This document shows, piece by piece, positions 49,201 through 61,480 of a DNA stretch of 64,000 nucleotides. The notes below the pieces were generated by a model. The model saw nothing but the letters and a program-made list of their open reading frames with translations, made no database searches and was not told the origin of the DNA. The DNA comes from Hydnum rufescens UP504 (Eukaryota > Basidiomycota > Agaricomycetes > Cantharellales > Hydnaceae): positions 152,784-216,783 of the forward strand of contig MU128978.1 in assembly GCA_014904985.1 (NCBI GenBank), given 5' to 3'. Every line of letters starts with the position of its first letter. The first letter of the stretch is position 1. The position numbers were made by a program, and so were the translations under genes.

Positions 49201-49204
49201 TTGA
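43299..49204 (+). CDS. TOP2: DNA topoisomerase II
   Basis: Essential type IIA topoisomerase that passes one duplex through another, using ATP, during replication and mitosis. ATG 43299 opens an acidic leader; the GHKL ATPase follows with [17 protein letters not shown] and [10 protein letters not shown]. The TOPRIM region has LTEGDSA and TDQ-DHDGSH (split by an intron). The cleavage core has SARYI with the active-site tyrosine at about 46681-46683, and PNGxDGxGTG-like NGSDGIGTG. The C-terminus (about 48190-49204) is the usual Lys/Asp/Ser-rich tail with SDDDSDYGG. About fifteen exons all join with GT-AG introns and no frame break was found over 5.9 kb. In EGDSA the next residues are RGLAESGL where most family members have K-A-L-A-x-S-G-L; this is a mild divergence. 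Confidence 0.97.
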
Positions 49205-49687
49205 TAGATCGCTCTGTAATTTTGTAATTTCATTTCTTGTATAACTAGACGCCCCACCGTCTGATATAGCCAATAAACTGAGTGGTTTCTAGAGTTGATG
49301 TTGAGTCCTGGCGACGGGGCGTTGAAGGAAATTTCCGTAAGTTTTAGCCTAGTTTTCGGACAAATTCGATTGGTTGAAGGCGTGAACCTCTTCACCAACC
49401 ATCATCTCGCTGTGAGGAAGAAAAAAAACTGTAGCGTCGTGCCGACAGCAACTAACGACGTACCCACAGCTTCCTCACCTGTAACAGCAATCTTTCGAGG
49501 CTCTCTCCTCGCCACTCAATCTCCCAAGGTCAGGCGGTTCATGCCATTTGTGACCAGCACTCTGGCTAAATCGCGCTCAAGCGTGTTCCCTCATCTCCTT
49601 CCAGGAAACACCGTGTGCTATTAGGCTTACCTATACTACCCAATCATTTGTGCAGCCAGCATCATCAGTCCTCTTGAAAAACCAACA
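49205..49687. other. TOP2 3' region and PUF promoter
   Basis: Tandem intergenic region of 483 bp. An open frame at 49295-49624 does not start at ATG with any motif and is not supported. No repeat was seen. Confidence 0.4.
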
Positions 49688-52600
49688 ATGGTAGCCAACC
49701 CCGACCAGCCTTCCTCTCCAAGCGAGGGCCATACCCCCACTAATGACGGCCATATTAACCCGCCTGCATTTCTCGACCTCGCTGACTCGGTAAGCTTTAA
49801 ATTTTTCGTATTCAACGGTAAACCAACGCGTCGTAAACAGGCCGCGAGATTGAGCTCTAATCTTCCCGACATCAATGCTGTTGGTCTTCATTTGGTGGTT
49901 TGCTACGGATGATTAATCCACTTACTCATCATGCCCACAGCGTATCGAGCAAAAAAGGCAAGAGCATGAACGCCAACGGCTCCTCCAAAGGAAGCACTTC
50001 GAAGAGCAAATGAGGGCCCTCGAGCAGCAACAACTCCAAGAGGAACAAGCCCTTTTGAACGTCCCAGTTGACAGCATTCCTGAGGGGCATGTGGCACTCT
50101 CCGCTCCAACTACGCCTCCACGTACTTTGAGTACTCTCAATGGCGATGCCATTAGTAGCAGCTCCGGCGTGTCCTCACTCCGTCACCAAGCTGTGACCAA
50201 TGGTCTCTCCGAGTACAAACGCAAGTCTGTCAACTATGCCTCGCTCACTCCCTCCTCGGACGTCCCTTCCAACATCGCTCCGGGCTCCCACAAGCACGCC
50301 GCTGGAGCCAAGTCTATGCCAGGAAGTCGTAGAGGCTCTTCTGATAGCAGGGAAAGTGCCGAGGACATAACCGCTAGTCTCCGATTGGATGCACTCTCCA
50401 TCGCCGACAAAGATGTGAAGCATGATGCCCCTCACGCCAACGGTCGAGCTCCAGTACGCTCGTACACTGGACAACTGTCCTCTGGCTATAACGCGGCATC
50501 TTTATTTGACCAGGACTTGGACAATGAGATGTCAAGTATGTACCTGTCCCCGATGCTCCGAAGTCATCTAATGGCAATGCTTTTGTAGAATCTCTCCGGC
50601 ATCTTCCTACCCAGACCGAGGATGATCGGTTCAATGTTCGTGCTCATTACGCCCGTAAAGTGCGTTTTGTGGGGTATTTCCTTCTGTTGATTCATGTATC
50701 TGACCGTATGCGATAGCTTTCTGTATCCTCTGCTGCCCTGGATCTTGCTCCATTGGCCCAAACGCAGTCACGATCTTTTGCGTCCAGGAACGGCGAGAGT
50801 GGCGGCCTTACATCGTCCGAATGGCCCCAATTTTCGGGCCCACCTCGCCCTTCAGATATTGGGGGTCTCCGATTAGATCGCATGCGGAGTATCTCGCATC
50901 ATGTGGGGGCTATTGGTGGGGACCTGACTTCGGCTGTATCTGCATCAGCGACTCCCCTGGCGTCGCAGAGCCCAGATGTCTCTAGGAGATCGTCGCCGCC
51001 TGCGTTCTCGGATGCATCGAGTCTTAACGGCCAGACGACCATTTCCACTCGCTCTGTCCCCGCAACGCCACTCACCGGCTTGTCCAATTCTGCACTTCGA
51101 GCCGAACTCGGAATCGCGTCTGCAAAAATTCCTGGTGGCCCAGTGTCCCCTGTACAACCTGGTGACCGGGGTGCGCCTGGCCCGCAACCAGATGCACAGC
51201 GTAATTTTACCCCCGACCTATCAAACTCTGGTTTCCCGGCGCGTATGCCATCTGCTGGGTACGATAACATTACCTTTGGTTCTATTCGAGGAGACGAGCC
51301 TTTGCAGCAAGTACGCCTTGACTCTATTTAATTTTGGAGCTCCTTCGACTAAGCATATTTCTGCAGTATGGAAACGATCCGTTGTATATGCAGTCCAGTA
51401 GTCTCGACGTTAACCGATATAGCAACTATGGGGGCTATCCCTCAGGGAGATTGTCTGCCGCGAGCGGAGATATCAATGGTCTATACCCCAATAACGGAGC
51501 CCGATATGGCTTAGCCTTGGGTGGGGGCCGCCTTGGGGGCATTGACAATAAGATTAACGGTCTTGGTGGCCCAAAGCACAAACGTGGGGACATTGATCGC
51601 GAATGTAAGTTGCTCCTTGCTGATCAGTTTCTCTTCCTGACTCTACGGCGTCTACAGTCAATCGATTCGCAGGGACCCGTCTCGAGGATCTGCAAGGCGA
51701 TATACCTTCACTGTGCAAAGATCAGCATGGATGCAGATATTTACAAAAAAAACTAGAGGAAGGTGTCCCCGAACATCGGGATATGATATTTCGGGAGACT
51801 TTTGGCCATTTGGCGGATCTTATGACTGGTTCGTTCTCACCCTGTACTTTTCGATACCAACGTCATTTACCCATACTTTCGGCACTAGATCCTTTTGGCA
51901 ACTATCTGTGCCAGAAGCTGCTGGAATATTCAACTGATGAGCAGCGGAATGTCATTTGCGAGTCCGTCGCCCAGGAACTTGTCCAGATATCCTTGAATAT
52001 GCATGGTACCCGTGCCGTTCAAAAGATGATCGACTTTTTGTCGACTCAACGCCAAACCGACTTGCGATATGACGCTCAGATCCACTCTATCATTGTCGCA
52101 CTTAGTCTTCATGTTGTGACACTCATCAAGGATTTGAATGGTAATCACGTCGCGCAAAAATGCCTTAATCGCCTGGCGCCAGAAGACAACCAGGTAAGTG
52201 TAATTTTTTTAGTGTTTCCTTCAGAACTGATCCGCTTTCGAAGTTCATATATAATGCGGTCGCAGCGCACTGCGTCGAAGTGGCCACTCATAGACACGGT
52301 TGCTGCGTGCTCCAACGCTGTGTTGATCATGCATCCGACTCGCAGCGCGTCCAGCTCGTGACCGAAATTACCTATAACGCCTTGACACTTGTTCAAGATC
52401 CGTATGGCAACTATGTCCGTAATCCCTCTCCCCCAGCCCTTCCCCCTTGCTTAATATTTCCTAATGTTTTAGGTCGTGCAATACATCCTGGACCTGAATG
52501 ATAATCGATTTAGTGATGCAGTGATTCGGCAGTTCATTGGCAATGTCTGTGCTTTGTCTGTGCAAAAGTTCAGTTCCAATGTCATTGAGAAGGTTTGTGG

Positions 52601-53453
52601 GACCCTGTCCGAAGTTGCGCTCACTTTTTCAATTGACATTTCATGCCCAGTGCATTCGAGTCGCTGAACACAATACGCGTAAGATGCTCATTGAAGAACT
52701 ACTTAATCGGAATCGCCTCGAGAAACTGCTTCGCGATTCGTTTGGTAATTACTGCGTTCAAGTACGTTTGAAATAGGATGTTTGGAATCCTGTGAGATGC
52801 TGACTATACATTAGACCGCGCTGGATTACGCCGAACCTGGTCAGCGTATGATTGTGAGCAATCATGATCCAGAATCTAGGCCGTATCGGTCATCTGATAT
52901 CTATTTTTGTCAGCTCGTCGAAGGTATCCGACCGATCCTTCCCTTAATTCGCAATACCCCGTATGGGAAACGCATTCAGAGCAAGCTCCAGCGGGAGCAA
53001 ATGGAAGCCGTTCACGGTGGCGCCCATTTTGGTGGCGGATATAACCATGGACATGCTCCGGTCAATGTGGCTCTTGTTGGGAATAGTATCCAAGGTCAAC
53101 GCCATCATATCCCCCAACAGTCTCTTCATACTGGTCAACTTGCCGATCCTTACATTCAGCGATCGTCGGTATATTCCCTCGGTCAGAATGGTGTGGCTCA
53201 ACATGGGATTCAATCCCATCAACAGCTTCATCTGCAACAACATGCGGTGGACCACGGTTACCCTTCGCCGCAGCACATCACCAACCTTGGACTGGGTACT
53301 CAGTCTGCCGTCGGTGGAGGTCTGGGTGGTGTTGGCGGTGCTGCTTTCGGGAACTCTGCTTACTCGAATCCGCTCTCCGCAGGCAGTGGGTTTGTGACCT
53401 CTGCTCTGAACGATCCCTATGGCCAGCGCTCTACATATCCCTATGCTATGTGA
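49688..53453 (+). CDS. Pumilio-family (PUF) RNA-binding protein, Puf3/PUM-like
   Basis: Sequence-specific mRNA-binding protein that represses or localises target mRNAs. ATG 49688 starts a disordered leader with a Gln/Glu-rich helix (RIEQKRQEHERQR), then long Ser-rich sequence. The Pumilio homology domain starts at FNRFAGTRLEDLQG (about 51660). Eight repeats follow with core motifs CRYLQ, NYLCQ, TRAVQ, NHVAQ, CCVLQ, NYVVQ, SNVIE and NYCVQ, each interrupted by short introns, then the capping helix GKRIQSKLQ. A Gly/His/Gln-rich tail ends at TGA 53453. By the known PUF code the repeats predict UGUAUAUA. All exon joins are canonical and no indels were seen. Confidence 0.93.
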
Positions 53454-54129
53454 TTGGGTCATCCATGCCCAAGAAATCCACCTCAAAAGCTTGCGATGGC
53501 CGAGCTGTCGTAGGCATGGCATCTCATCTCTCCTTTGATCTTCTCTCGTTTTCACCTTCCTCAGTCATCGGTATCTTACGATCAATTGGCATTTATTCAT
53601 TTCTTTGGTGGAGTCCGGATTAACACCGCCGCCGCTCGCGACCGAGGCATGCCGCGTATTCTGCTGATCGCAGCGGCCCAGTCGCAAGTGGAGTTGTCGC
53701 GGGCCGCGCGTTCTTTTAATCTATCTTCCACTATGTGGATAATATTTCCTATCACCTACTACAAGCGCATTGTATTTTCCCTCGCAATTCACATCCGCAC
53801 TCTTGATGCCATACATCTTCCTTTTTGTACACATTGCACGTTCACCCGGGATTTTTGCATACTTCGTTCCAACATTGTTTGTTTTTCTGTATGTTATGCC
53901 TCCCTCGGTAGAATTTAGGAATTTCGAGATACAAATGCATACTCTGACTTGGCGCCCACCTAATTGTTATGATAGCCGAACGAGGGAGTGAAAATATCAG
54001 CATCCATCTAGTGTCTCTCCAAGTTCATACAATCTGAGATCGAGGAATGTCGTCAGAGCCATGGGTTCTATCGAGGCAAGTGAGAAGGCTTAGGCACTCA
54101 TCGATAAAGACATACCCTTGTCACAGTCC
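53454..54129. other. PUF 3' region
   Basis: Contains the 3' UTR of the PUF gene. Open frames at 53535-53991 have no ATG-supported or motif-supported coding content. Confidence 0.4.
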
Positions 54130-55694
54130 TCTCATATAAGCGCCCAAAGCCTCCCAGTTAATCCGTGCTCCTGGGTGGCACGATCCTCGAACGACTCTCG
54201 ATCTCTGCTAGTAAGGTGCAGACTGCGGCTGGTACCGAGAATAATATGCAAGATTGTCAAGTCAACATTCTTAAATGTGATCGTGTACTTCACGTCCGCG
54301 GTTGTTGATCACCGCTGAAGTTAACAAGGATAAAAGCAGCTCTGTTCTGTCAACCGGATTCCCTGCATGCTTTGGAAGAGGCGAACTGCTTCGAGGCGCA
54401 AGTTACCTAGCACACGTGACAGCTGCTGTTGTTCAGTGTAAATCTTCTTCAACAACCATCTACCGAAACAAACATTGATGAGCACGTTATGGGCGTATGA
54501 ACTTATTCTACAGCTCTCCCTGCCTACGAATCGGCCTTCTCTCTTTGCGACTAGCGGTTTCCTTGTCGTCGTCTCTTTGGTTCAACAGGCTACAACGATA
54601 CATGGCGCCTTGGAAGACTTTTTGGACAGTTTTGGATTAAACAAAGTCTGGCTTTCGGAAGAAAACATTTGCTCCACAATCGAACTGCCTTGCCCAGAAA
54701 GCAGTCCAAAGCTACCACTGAGACTTGCAGTCCTCTCTCTATTTGGGGCACGGTCGGGATCGCTTTAGCGGTAGTAAATGGCCGCGACCCAAGGGCTCAT
54801 GCCAAAAGTCAGAGACTTCAGATGTGCTTCTTGATAGACCCTGCGACGCTTGCTCTTCTTAACCTAGTCACATGCCGCATCCCCGCCAATAACGTCTGTG
54901 GCTATTAACACTACTGCTGCCATGACACGAATTGCGAGTATCCCTGTGTCACGAAAAGTGCCTAACAATGAGAGCAAGGGACCAACGGTTCTCCCCACTT
55001 TAGGACGAAAAGTAGGCTTGTTTTACGTCGTCGTGACTTCCTAATTCAGCTTCCCGTCACAAATGTCACCCCCTGTCCCCGAATCAACGTCAAATGATAC
55101 GGAGAAATGTCAAGCCCCCCTTCCAAATTTCCCTAGATATTCTGGGGCGCCGCTTCCGCCGGTCCGTATTACAGTAGCCCCCCCAAGCACCCCCTATGTT
55201 GTTGCCCCTAAAAAAATGAATACTCAGGGACAATGCTATGTGGCTGATGCGTTGATGAGGGAAGAAATGAAACGGAAAAACTCGCAAGACCTCGATTTGG
55301 CAGAGGACCCTGACATCAATAACCTCGATTGGAATCATCGGTCAACATGTCCCAAACAAAGCCGCTCAAGTGACGTCTGGGACCACGACATCCTTGGGTA
55401 TGCAGCCCCGTAGTCTCTTCCAGTTCGGAGTTCTCTCCTCGCTCCACACATCCTAGTCCTTTATCCCGTATCTTCACCACTCAAAGCCATTTGTCAAGAT
55501 TGGATAATACATTCTCAATCCCTGCAATCGAATGCTATCTTTCAACACTGGCTGACAAGACAATGCCGAATACCCCCGGTGAGGACGGTCACCCTGGTTT
55601 TTCCATGCCCCTTTTTCATGCGAGGAAGACAAATCGCTCATAAGCCTGCTTTCGGCCTGCTTCCTGCCACTTCTCTTCCATCAATTTTCATCTA
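54130..55694 (+). repeat. Diverged direct repeat, copy A
   Basis: This stretch matches 62330-63814 in the same orientation, about 8.2 kb away. Clear anchors are 'atatgcaagattgtcaagtc' (54246 and 62431), a 'cagaa...ccaaagctacc' segment (about 54694 and 62800), 'aatgatacggag' (about 55092 and 63211) and 'cctgcttcctgccact' (about 55656 and 63781). Identity is patchy, with many indels, so the duplication is old. Similarity ends at about 55694, at the 3' end of a probable intron of the gene at 55063. Confidence 0.75.
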
Positions 55695-56036
55695 GTACGC
55701 CCTCCCGAATCGCCATGAGGGGGAAGAAGGGGCGTCGACGTCTCATGGCACCGGAGGCGACGGGAAATCTACGTTATCTCGGGACAAGGAGCGATCGCGA
55801 GAATATCGGGACGAGTGTGAAGTCAGGGCGACCTTCGCGCCCCCTTTACCCCTGATATTCGGGCGTCTACTAGTGTGGCCGAAGCCTCATTCAATCTCAA
55901 TGCCGTGAATCTTGAGCTTGTGGCAGACCCGCCGTTGCCTCTCAATGCCTCTTCTGTTGGTTTTCTGGTGGTGCCGAACTCTACCACGCAGATACTTTGG
56001 CCCTCCTGCTCCAATAGTCCCGTGGGGTTTATTTAA
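55063..56036 (+). CDS. Unrecognised disordered protein next to the NLR gene
   Basis: No family recognised. ATG 55063 opens a Pro-rich frame with GAPLPPVRIT and a charged stretch ending DLDLAEDP, which is also readable in repeat copy B as KDLDLAEDP. A second frame carries SSSSEFSPRS and MPNTPGEDG. After a probable intron ending at ctag 55697, a third segment reads HEGEEGAS and continues, with one base added in the C run at 55840-55844, into FTPDIRAS and NLELVADPPLPLN to TAA 56036. Exon joins are only partly resolved. Coding status rests on protein-level similarity to copy B and on open, low-stop frames. The upstream open frame at 54478-54768 may be an earlier exon. It is convergent with the NACHT-WD40 gene. 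Confidence 0.35.
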
Positions 56037-56552
56037 GCACATAAGCACAGGGGGTGTGCGTACAAGCACGGCTGCAAAGCTGCTTCCAGGAGTATTCACG
56101 GCATCAAGAAAGAATGGGATTTGGTTACTAGTGAGACTCGTGGTGAGATAGATACAACCACCGCCAATTGCTTTGCATTACAAGCTGCTTCCTGCCCTTG
56201 AAACCATGTTATTATGTCATTTGCTCGTCAGTGCCATATGCTCTCCTGTTCCTTTATCAATGTATATTCATTGACAGAGAACGTATGACTTTTTTTTAAA
56301 CGGAAGATGCCCCAAATAAGAAGAGACAGATGAGCGAACGATGGGTGGCTTTACCTCGTGTGGGTGTAATCACCCAGCACTCAAATCCGAACTTTCCCAT
56401 CTTTTATCAATCATTACAGTGAGCAGCTGGGCCCCAACGAGATTTGACATCAGTCCAGTCTTCTTCTGGGAGTACCGAACATGAATGGAAAACTCGATTG
56501 CTTCATTCTAATCTCAATCACAGCCAGTGCGTAAATTGCTTTTACCGGGGCC

Positions 56553-59500
56553 TCAACTGAACCGCATACTCCTGTTTGAGCGCGAATTAAAAGGATCATT
56601 TGGGACAGCGAGAATTATTACGCAACCGTCCATGCATCCAATTGCGATTCGAGGTGGAATAGATGGAGTAGATGGAGTCACCTTACTCGACGCAATGATG
56701 CCAGATCCGAGGCCAGTGCCAATTGAGTAATGTGGAGGGATGTAACAGAAACGTCGGACAGCGTGATCTCCGGGTCGTTTCACTTGGACCCACCGTCCAC
56801 AAAGAGTCCAGATGAGAGGAAGAGAGGGTGGTCTAAGGGTAATTGTGGAGGATGAGAGTTTGCATTGAAAAGGTTGTGAAGTGAGCTCCCATATGAGGGT
56901 CTCTGTATCCACATATGAGATCAAAGTAGAACCATCCAAGGAAAATATAATGGTCATGAACCCTTGAACAGAATGACCTCTCAGTTTGGCAATGGGTGCA
57001 CCAGACATGGCATCCCACAACCACAGGATACCATCTTTGGAACCAGAGGCCAGGCACAATCCGTCGGGGGAAAATGTAACAGAGCCGGAATCACATTCCA
57101 GTTCCCTAATGAAGGTGCCAGATGTGACATCCCATAACCATAGGGTACCACTAGTGGAGACTGATACCAAGTGCAATCTATTGGGCGAAAATTCAATGTC
57201 CATAACTGAATTGGAATGGTCCTCCAATTTGGTGATGAATGTGCGGGACACAACATTCCACAACCATATGATACCAGATGAGACCCATGCCAGGCACAAT
57301 CCGTCAGGCGAAAATTTAAGGGTCATAGTCAAATGAGAGGGATCCCCCAGTGGCAGTGTGGCAACAAGTACACCAGACATGCCATCCCACAACTGGATGT
57401 GATCACTGAAGCCTGCTGATGCCAGGTACAATCCATTGGGTGAAAATGCAATGGCTGCAATCAGACTAGAATGGCCACTCATTTTGGCAATGATAGATAG
57501 ATGAGACATTGCATTCCACAACCACAAGGCACCATCATTGGAACCTGAGGCAAGGCGGAGTCCATCAGGGGAAAATGCAAGGGTCCTTACTCGACCAGAA
57601 TGGCGTTCTGGTTTGCCAATGGATGCACCAGAGAGAGCATCCCACAACCGTAGGGTACCATCACTGGAGCCTGATGCCAGGTGTAATCTGTCAGGTGAAA
57701 ATGTAATTGCCCTAATCCAAGAAGAATGGCCTTCCAGTTTGGCAATGGGGGTGCCAGACTTGGGATTCCACAATTGTAGAGTACAATCATCAGAGCCTGT
57801 GGCCAAGTATGATCCATCAGGTGAAAATGCAACAGTTGGAATTGAACCAGAAGGGCCCTTTAGTTTAGTAGTGGGAACAGTAGATGTGGTATTCCAGAGC
57901 CACAGGGAACCATCATGGGAGCCTGAGGTCAGGTATAATCCATCAGGTGAAAATGAAATGGTGTTAATCCAACCAGAATGACCCTCCAGTTTGGCAATGG
58001 TCACACCAGAGGCAGCATCCCACAATTTCAGGGTCCCATCTTTGGAACCTGATGCCAGGTGCAATCCATTGAGTGAAAATGCAATAGCAGTAAGTGAACT
58101 GGTGCCCTCCATTTTGGCAATGGGAGCTGCAGAAAGAGCATCTGACAACCACAGGATTTGGTCATTGGAATATGAGGCCAGGCACAATCCATTGGGCAAA
58201 AATGCAATGGCCCAAATTTGACCAGGGAACCCCTTTTGTTCAGCTAAGGGTGCACCAGACATGGCATCCCACAACCGTAGGGTTTGGTCATCAGACCATG
58301 AGGCCAGGGTCAATCCATCAGGTGAAAATGCAATGGCCCTAATCTGCTTAGAATGGCCCTCCTCCCTGGCAATGAGCACACCAGACAGACCATCCCACCA
58401 TTGTAGAATACCACCATCAGAGCCTGATATCAGGCACAATCCATCAGATGAAAATGCAATAGTTGTAACTGGTCCAGAGTTGCCCTCCAGTCTAGCAATA
58501 AGTGTGCCAGACATGGAATCCCACAAATGTAGGCTATGATCATTAGAGCCTGAGGCCAGGCGCAATCCATCAGGTGAGAATGCAAGGATCACAACCTGAC
58601 CAGAATCACTGAGTAAAGTACTCAAGCTCTGTGACCACTCAGACTCCATGCCATGCAGCACACCGATGGAATCCTTTTCATAGCGATATACTTGGTGCAG
58701 CATGGTGTTCCGAGGTGTGAAAGGCAATGCGGAACGATACACATGTAGTGCACTCTCTCTGATGACTTCCCCATGGGCAAGGATGAATCGATAGGCATCC
58801 GATAAGATTGGTACTAGAATTTCATTGCATTGTGAGTCCATCTGTCATCAGAATCACTGGACACTCAGCCACTGCCCTGAGGATCAATAATAAATGCACA
58901 TACCGCCCAGCGGTGGGCCTCTTGAATTGAGCTTGCAGCAATCGAGACACTCCCAATCAGGCTCAGTGCTTCAAACCACCACAAAAGTGATCGCATCAAG
59001 AACACCTCCAGTGCCTCCATCATTCTCCCCTCTCCCAACTCGACAAGCGATAGATGTGACGCCCAATAACGGCATGCATACTGCACCTCCGGTGGCAGAC
59101 TATATCTCACTGTCTCTTCAAATCTACGTACCTCCCTGTTCAGGAGGGACGGATCTGAAATCCCAGCTACATCCCGCTTTAGATACGTCCTCATGAGTTC
59201 GAAACATCGGATCGCATGGCGCAGTTCCTGCTGTGGTACAGGAACAATAACGAAGTCCGCCATGGAACATCGCGAAGGATCCGTAATAAATTCGAGAAAC
59301 GAAGGGTGGTAGATACGAGGTGCTTCGTGAATACCAGACGGCGGGACGATGACTGAGTGAAGGTGATACAAGGTAGCTTCAACAATATGTCCTTCATACT
59401 GAACAAATTGGGCCAACGAGGATAATGGGAGAGGCTCGCGCAAAACCACAATACTCCCAACGACGGCTTGGAAGCGCTCCAGAAGGTAACGATGGTTAGA

Positions 59501-60694
59501 TCCGGAGAGAGAGTTGCGGAGTACCCCCATGTAGAGGTTGTCCAGCTGCGAATACGGTGTAGCTCCGGTTTGGCGGTCAGATGGGGTATAGAGTATCAGA
59601 TTTAGGTGTCTGCGAGGATCTCGCACGCGATCGTCCCCAATGAATCGTATCGCCGTAGCAGCATAAACGAATAACTTCCCTGACTTCTTTACGAGTAATT
59701 CGCTCTGGGTCTTTGTTACCCAATCGGCAGCCATACAAAGATGAAGTTTCTCCGGAATTTTGGCTAATTCGGTGCAGAGGTATAAGCGGATGTCTTCCTG
59801 AACGACTGAAGCCTCGATCTCGTGAAGCACTGTCATTGCGAGGTTTGGCACTGTGTTGAACACTGTGGATAGGTGAGGTTGGGGACGACTGGTGATCAGG
59901 ATGCGTAGGAAAGGTATTTGGGTCGTGTGCGAAAACACCAGTCGCAGAATATCCGCAGCGCCCCTTTCCTCACACTCATCCAGAGCATCGAGGATGATGA
60001 GTGTCGGGCGCCGATCTTCATTTACATTAAGAAGGGGATTCAAAATTAACTCCTGGACCTGAGGCAATAGTTCCTTGTATCCCACTGTTGGATTTTGTCT
60101 TAGGGCTTCCACGATGACATTCTTGAAAGCACCGTCCGATTGCGCGAGTTGGAATGCGAGTGTGGGAAATACGAGCCGTGGATCCCGTAAGGGTTTGTCA
60201 CTTCGGGAGAAGAAGAAACTAGCGCCTAGCATGGTTTTCGCTTCTGCACGTTCGGCGACAGTTTTTGCAATAGTAGATTTTCCGATTCCAGCCAGTCCGT
60301 TGAGCCAGTACACGGATGGTGTTTCGCGATTCACATTCTCGGACCACGACAGAATGTCCTTCAATATGGCGACACGAGTGCCCTCGAGACATGAAGATGG
60401 AGCGTCCTCGCGGGCGGAGTCATGGCTCGCGTAGTTGGCTCGAGGAAGACACATCAAATGTGAGGTATCAGGAGATTCTGGTCCATCTGGCAGAGCGTGG
60501 ACCATCAGCAAGGAGTCCAATGATTGAGCGAGGGACTCACAAATATTGTAGTTGAGATGGACATCGCCTCCACGACCACCAATACCGCCGTGCGAACCAG
60601 AACCCCCACTACCAGTACCTGAGAACAAGCAGGAATGAGTATGAGGCCGGGGATTGAAAGGCAACTGACTGATAGGGAAGTCATCTCCCATCAT
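56553..60694 (-). CDS. NACHT-WD40 NOD-like receptor
   Basis: Fungal NLR-type STAND ATPase, related to het-incompatibility and innate-recognition proteins such as HET-E. From ATG 60694 a very short N-terminus leads, via a likely 51-nt intron, into a Gly-rich linker (GSGGSGSHGGIGGRGG). The NACHT domain follows, with Walker A GLAGIGKST (about 60280), Walker B LIILDALDE and ITSRP, then a helical region. A 62-nt intron (58842-58903) joins RWA to MDSQCNE. The second exon encodes 14 WD40 repeats with the core FSPDGLxLASGSxDxTLxLW, enough for two seven-bladed propellers, and ends at TGA 56553. No effector domain (HET, patatin, HeLo) is seen at the N-terminus. No frame break was found. Confidence 0.92.
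56940..58620 (-). repeat. Tandem WD40-coding DNA repeats, about 126-bp period
   Basis: Units of about 126 bp recur through the second exon of the NLR, each with a close match to 'ccatcaggtgaaaatgcaat' on the plus strand. Neighbouring units are clearly similar at the DNA level. Such repeats change fast by unequal recombination and gene conversion in this family. Confidence 0.85.
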
Positions 60695-61337
60695 AAGTCA
60701 GAAATTCTGCCGCTGTCAAGATCGGCTCGACAGATTCGCTCGTCGATTTTGACGTCAAAGAGATGAGAGAGGTATCGTTCAATCAGTGTATATGTACTTG
60801 GGATCCACGCCGACAACCAATGAGTACAAGGGGGTTGTGGGAGGTATCTGTCACGTGCCGTAAGAACGAAGCCAGTATCATTTCTGTATATCAGAATCGC
60901 TCGAATTGCTGTCTACTGTGAGAGGAATAAGAAAATCGCCTCGACTCGACGGTCGGATACTTTCCAGATAAAACACAGTGGAAATTGTGCTTTCATGGAC
61001 CCAGAGATAATGGATCCTTCCTGGGCAGGGGCTCCCGCTCCTGGAGCCGTATAATCGTTGTTCTACTTGTCACCTCACCTCCCTTTCCCCACAGAGCCCT
61101 CCCCAACGACTGCTCCCATTCTAACATTGGATCCAGGACAACCACGGGAAGCAAAGCGCGGATGGCCGATTTCACAGGGTTGAAACGGAGATCTGTTCAA
61201 CGAAGTCTCCATTGCTCCACTATCCCGGATGGTCCTAAACGATGAGATCTGCAGGTAGGTCAATCCTCCCGCGGGGAACCACGCTCAAACTCCTTTCTCT
61301 GGTCGTGGCCGTACGTTGCGGACAGTGAGCTCAGTTA
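60695..61337. other. NLR upstream region
   Basis: Upstream of the receptor start. No motif-bearing frame was found; the frame at 60985-61245 lacks support. The right end near 61337 is a boundary of repeat similarity (see the 61338-61480 entry). Confidence 0.4.
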
Positions 61338-61480
61338 TGCCCACTTTCAATGTCACGGCAATGTCAAGGCGCGGGAGGATATTTCGGTCCCGGACCTTTG
61401 GGCCAGTACTTAGAAACCAAAGTAATAACGAAGCGAGACGCATCGATAGTACGGTCCGTCAAGGGGGATTAAGGTCTATA
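61338..61480 (+). repeat. Short repeat matching 63815-63950
   Basis: The segment around 'cggacctttg' and 'gaagcgagacgc' at 61388-61441 recurs at 63866-63914 in the same order and orientation, with flanking similarity from 'ctttcaatg' onward. In the second location it directly follows repeat copy B, whereas here it lies 5.6 kb beyond the end of copy A. Confidence 0.65.

Noticed and set aside
55751..55790. P-loop-like GTGGDGKST in one frame of the gene at 55063
   Set aside because: It sits in a Gly/Ser/Glu-rich, disordered stretch with no downstream Walker B or fold. Treated as a chance match.
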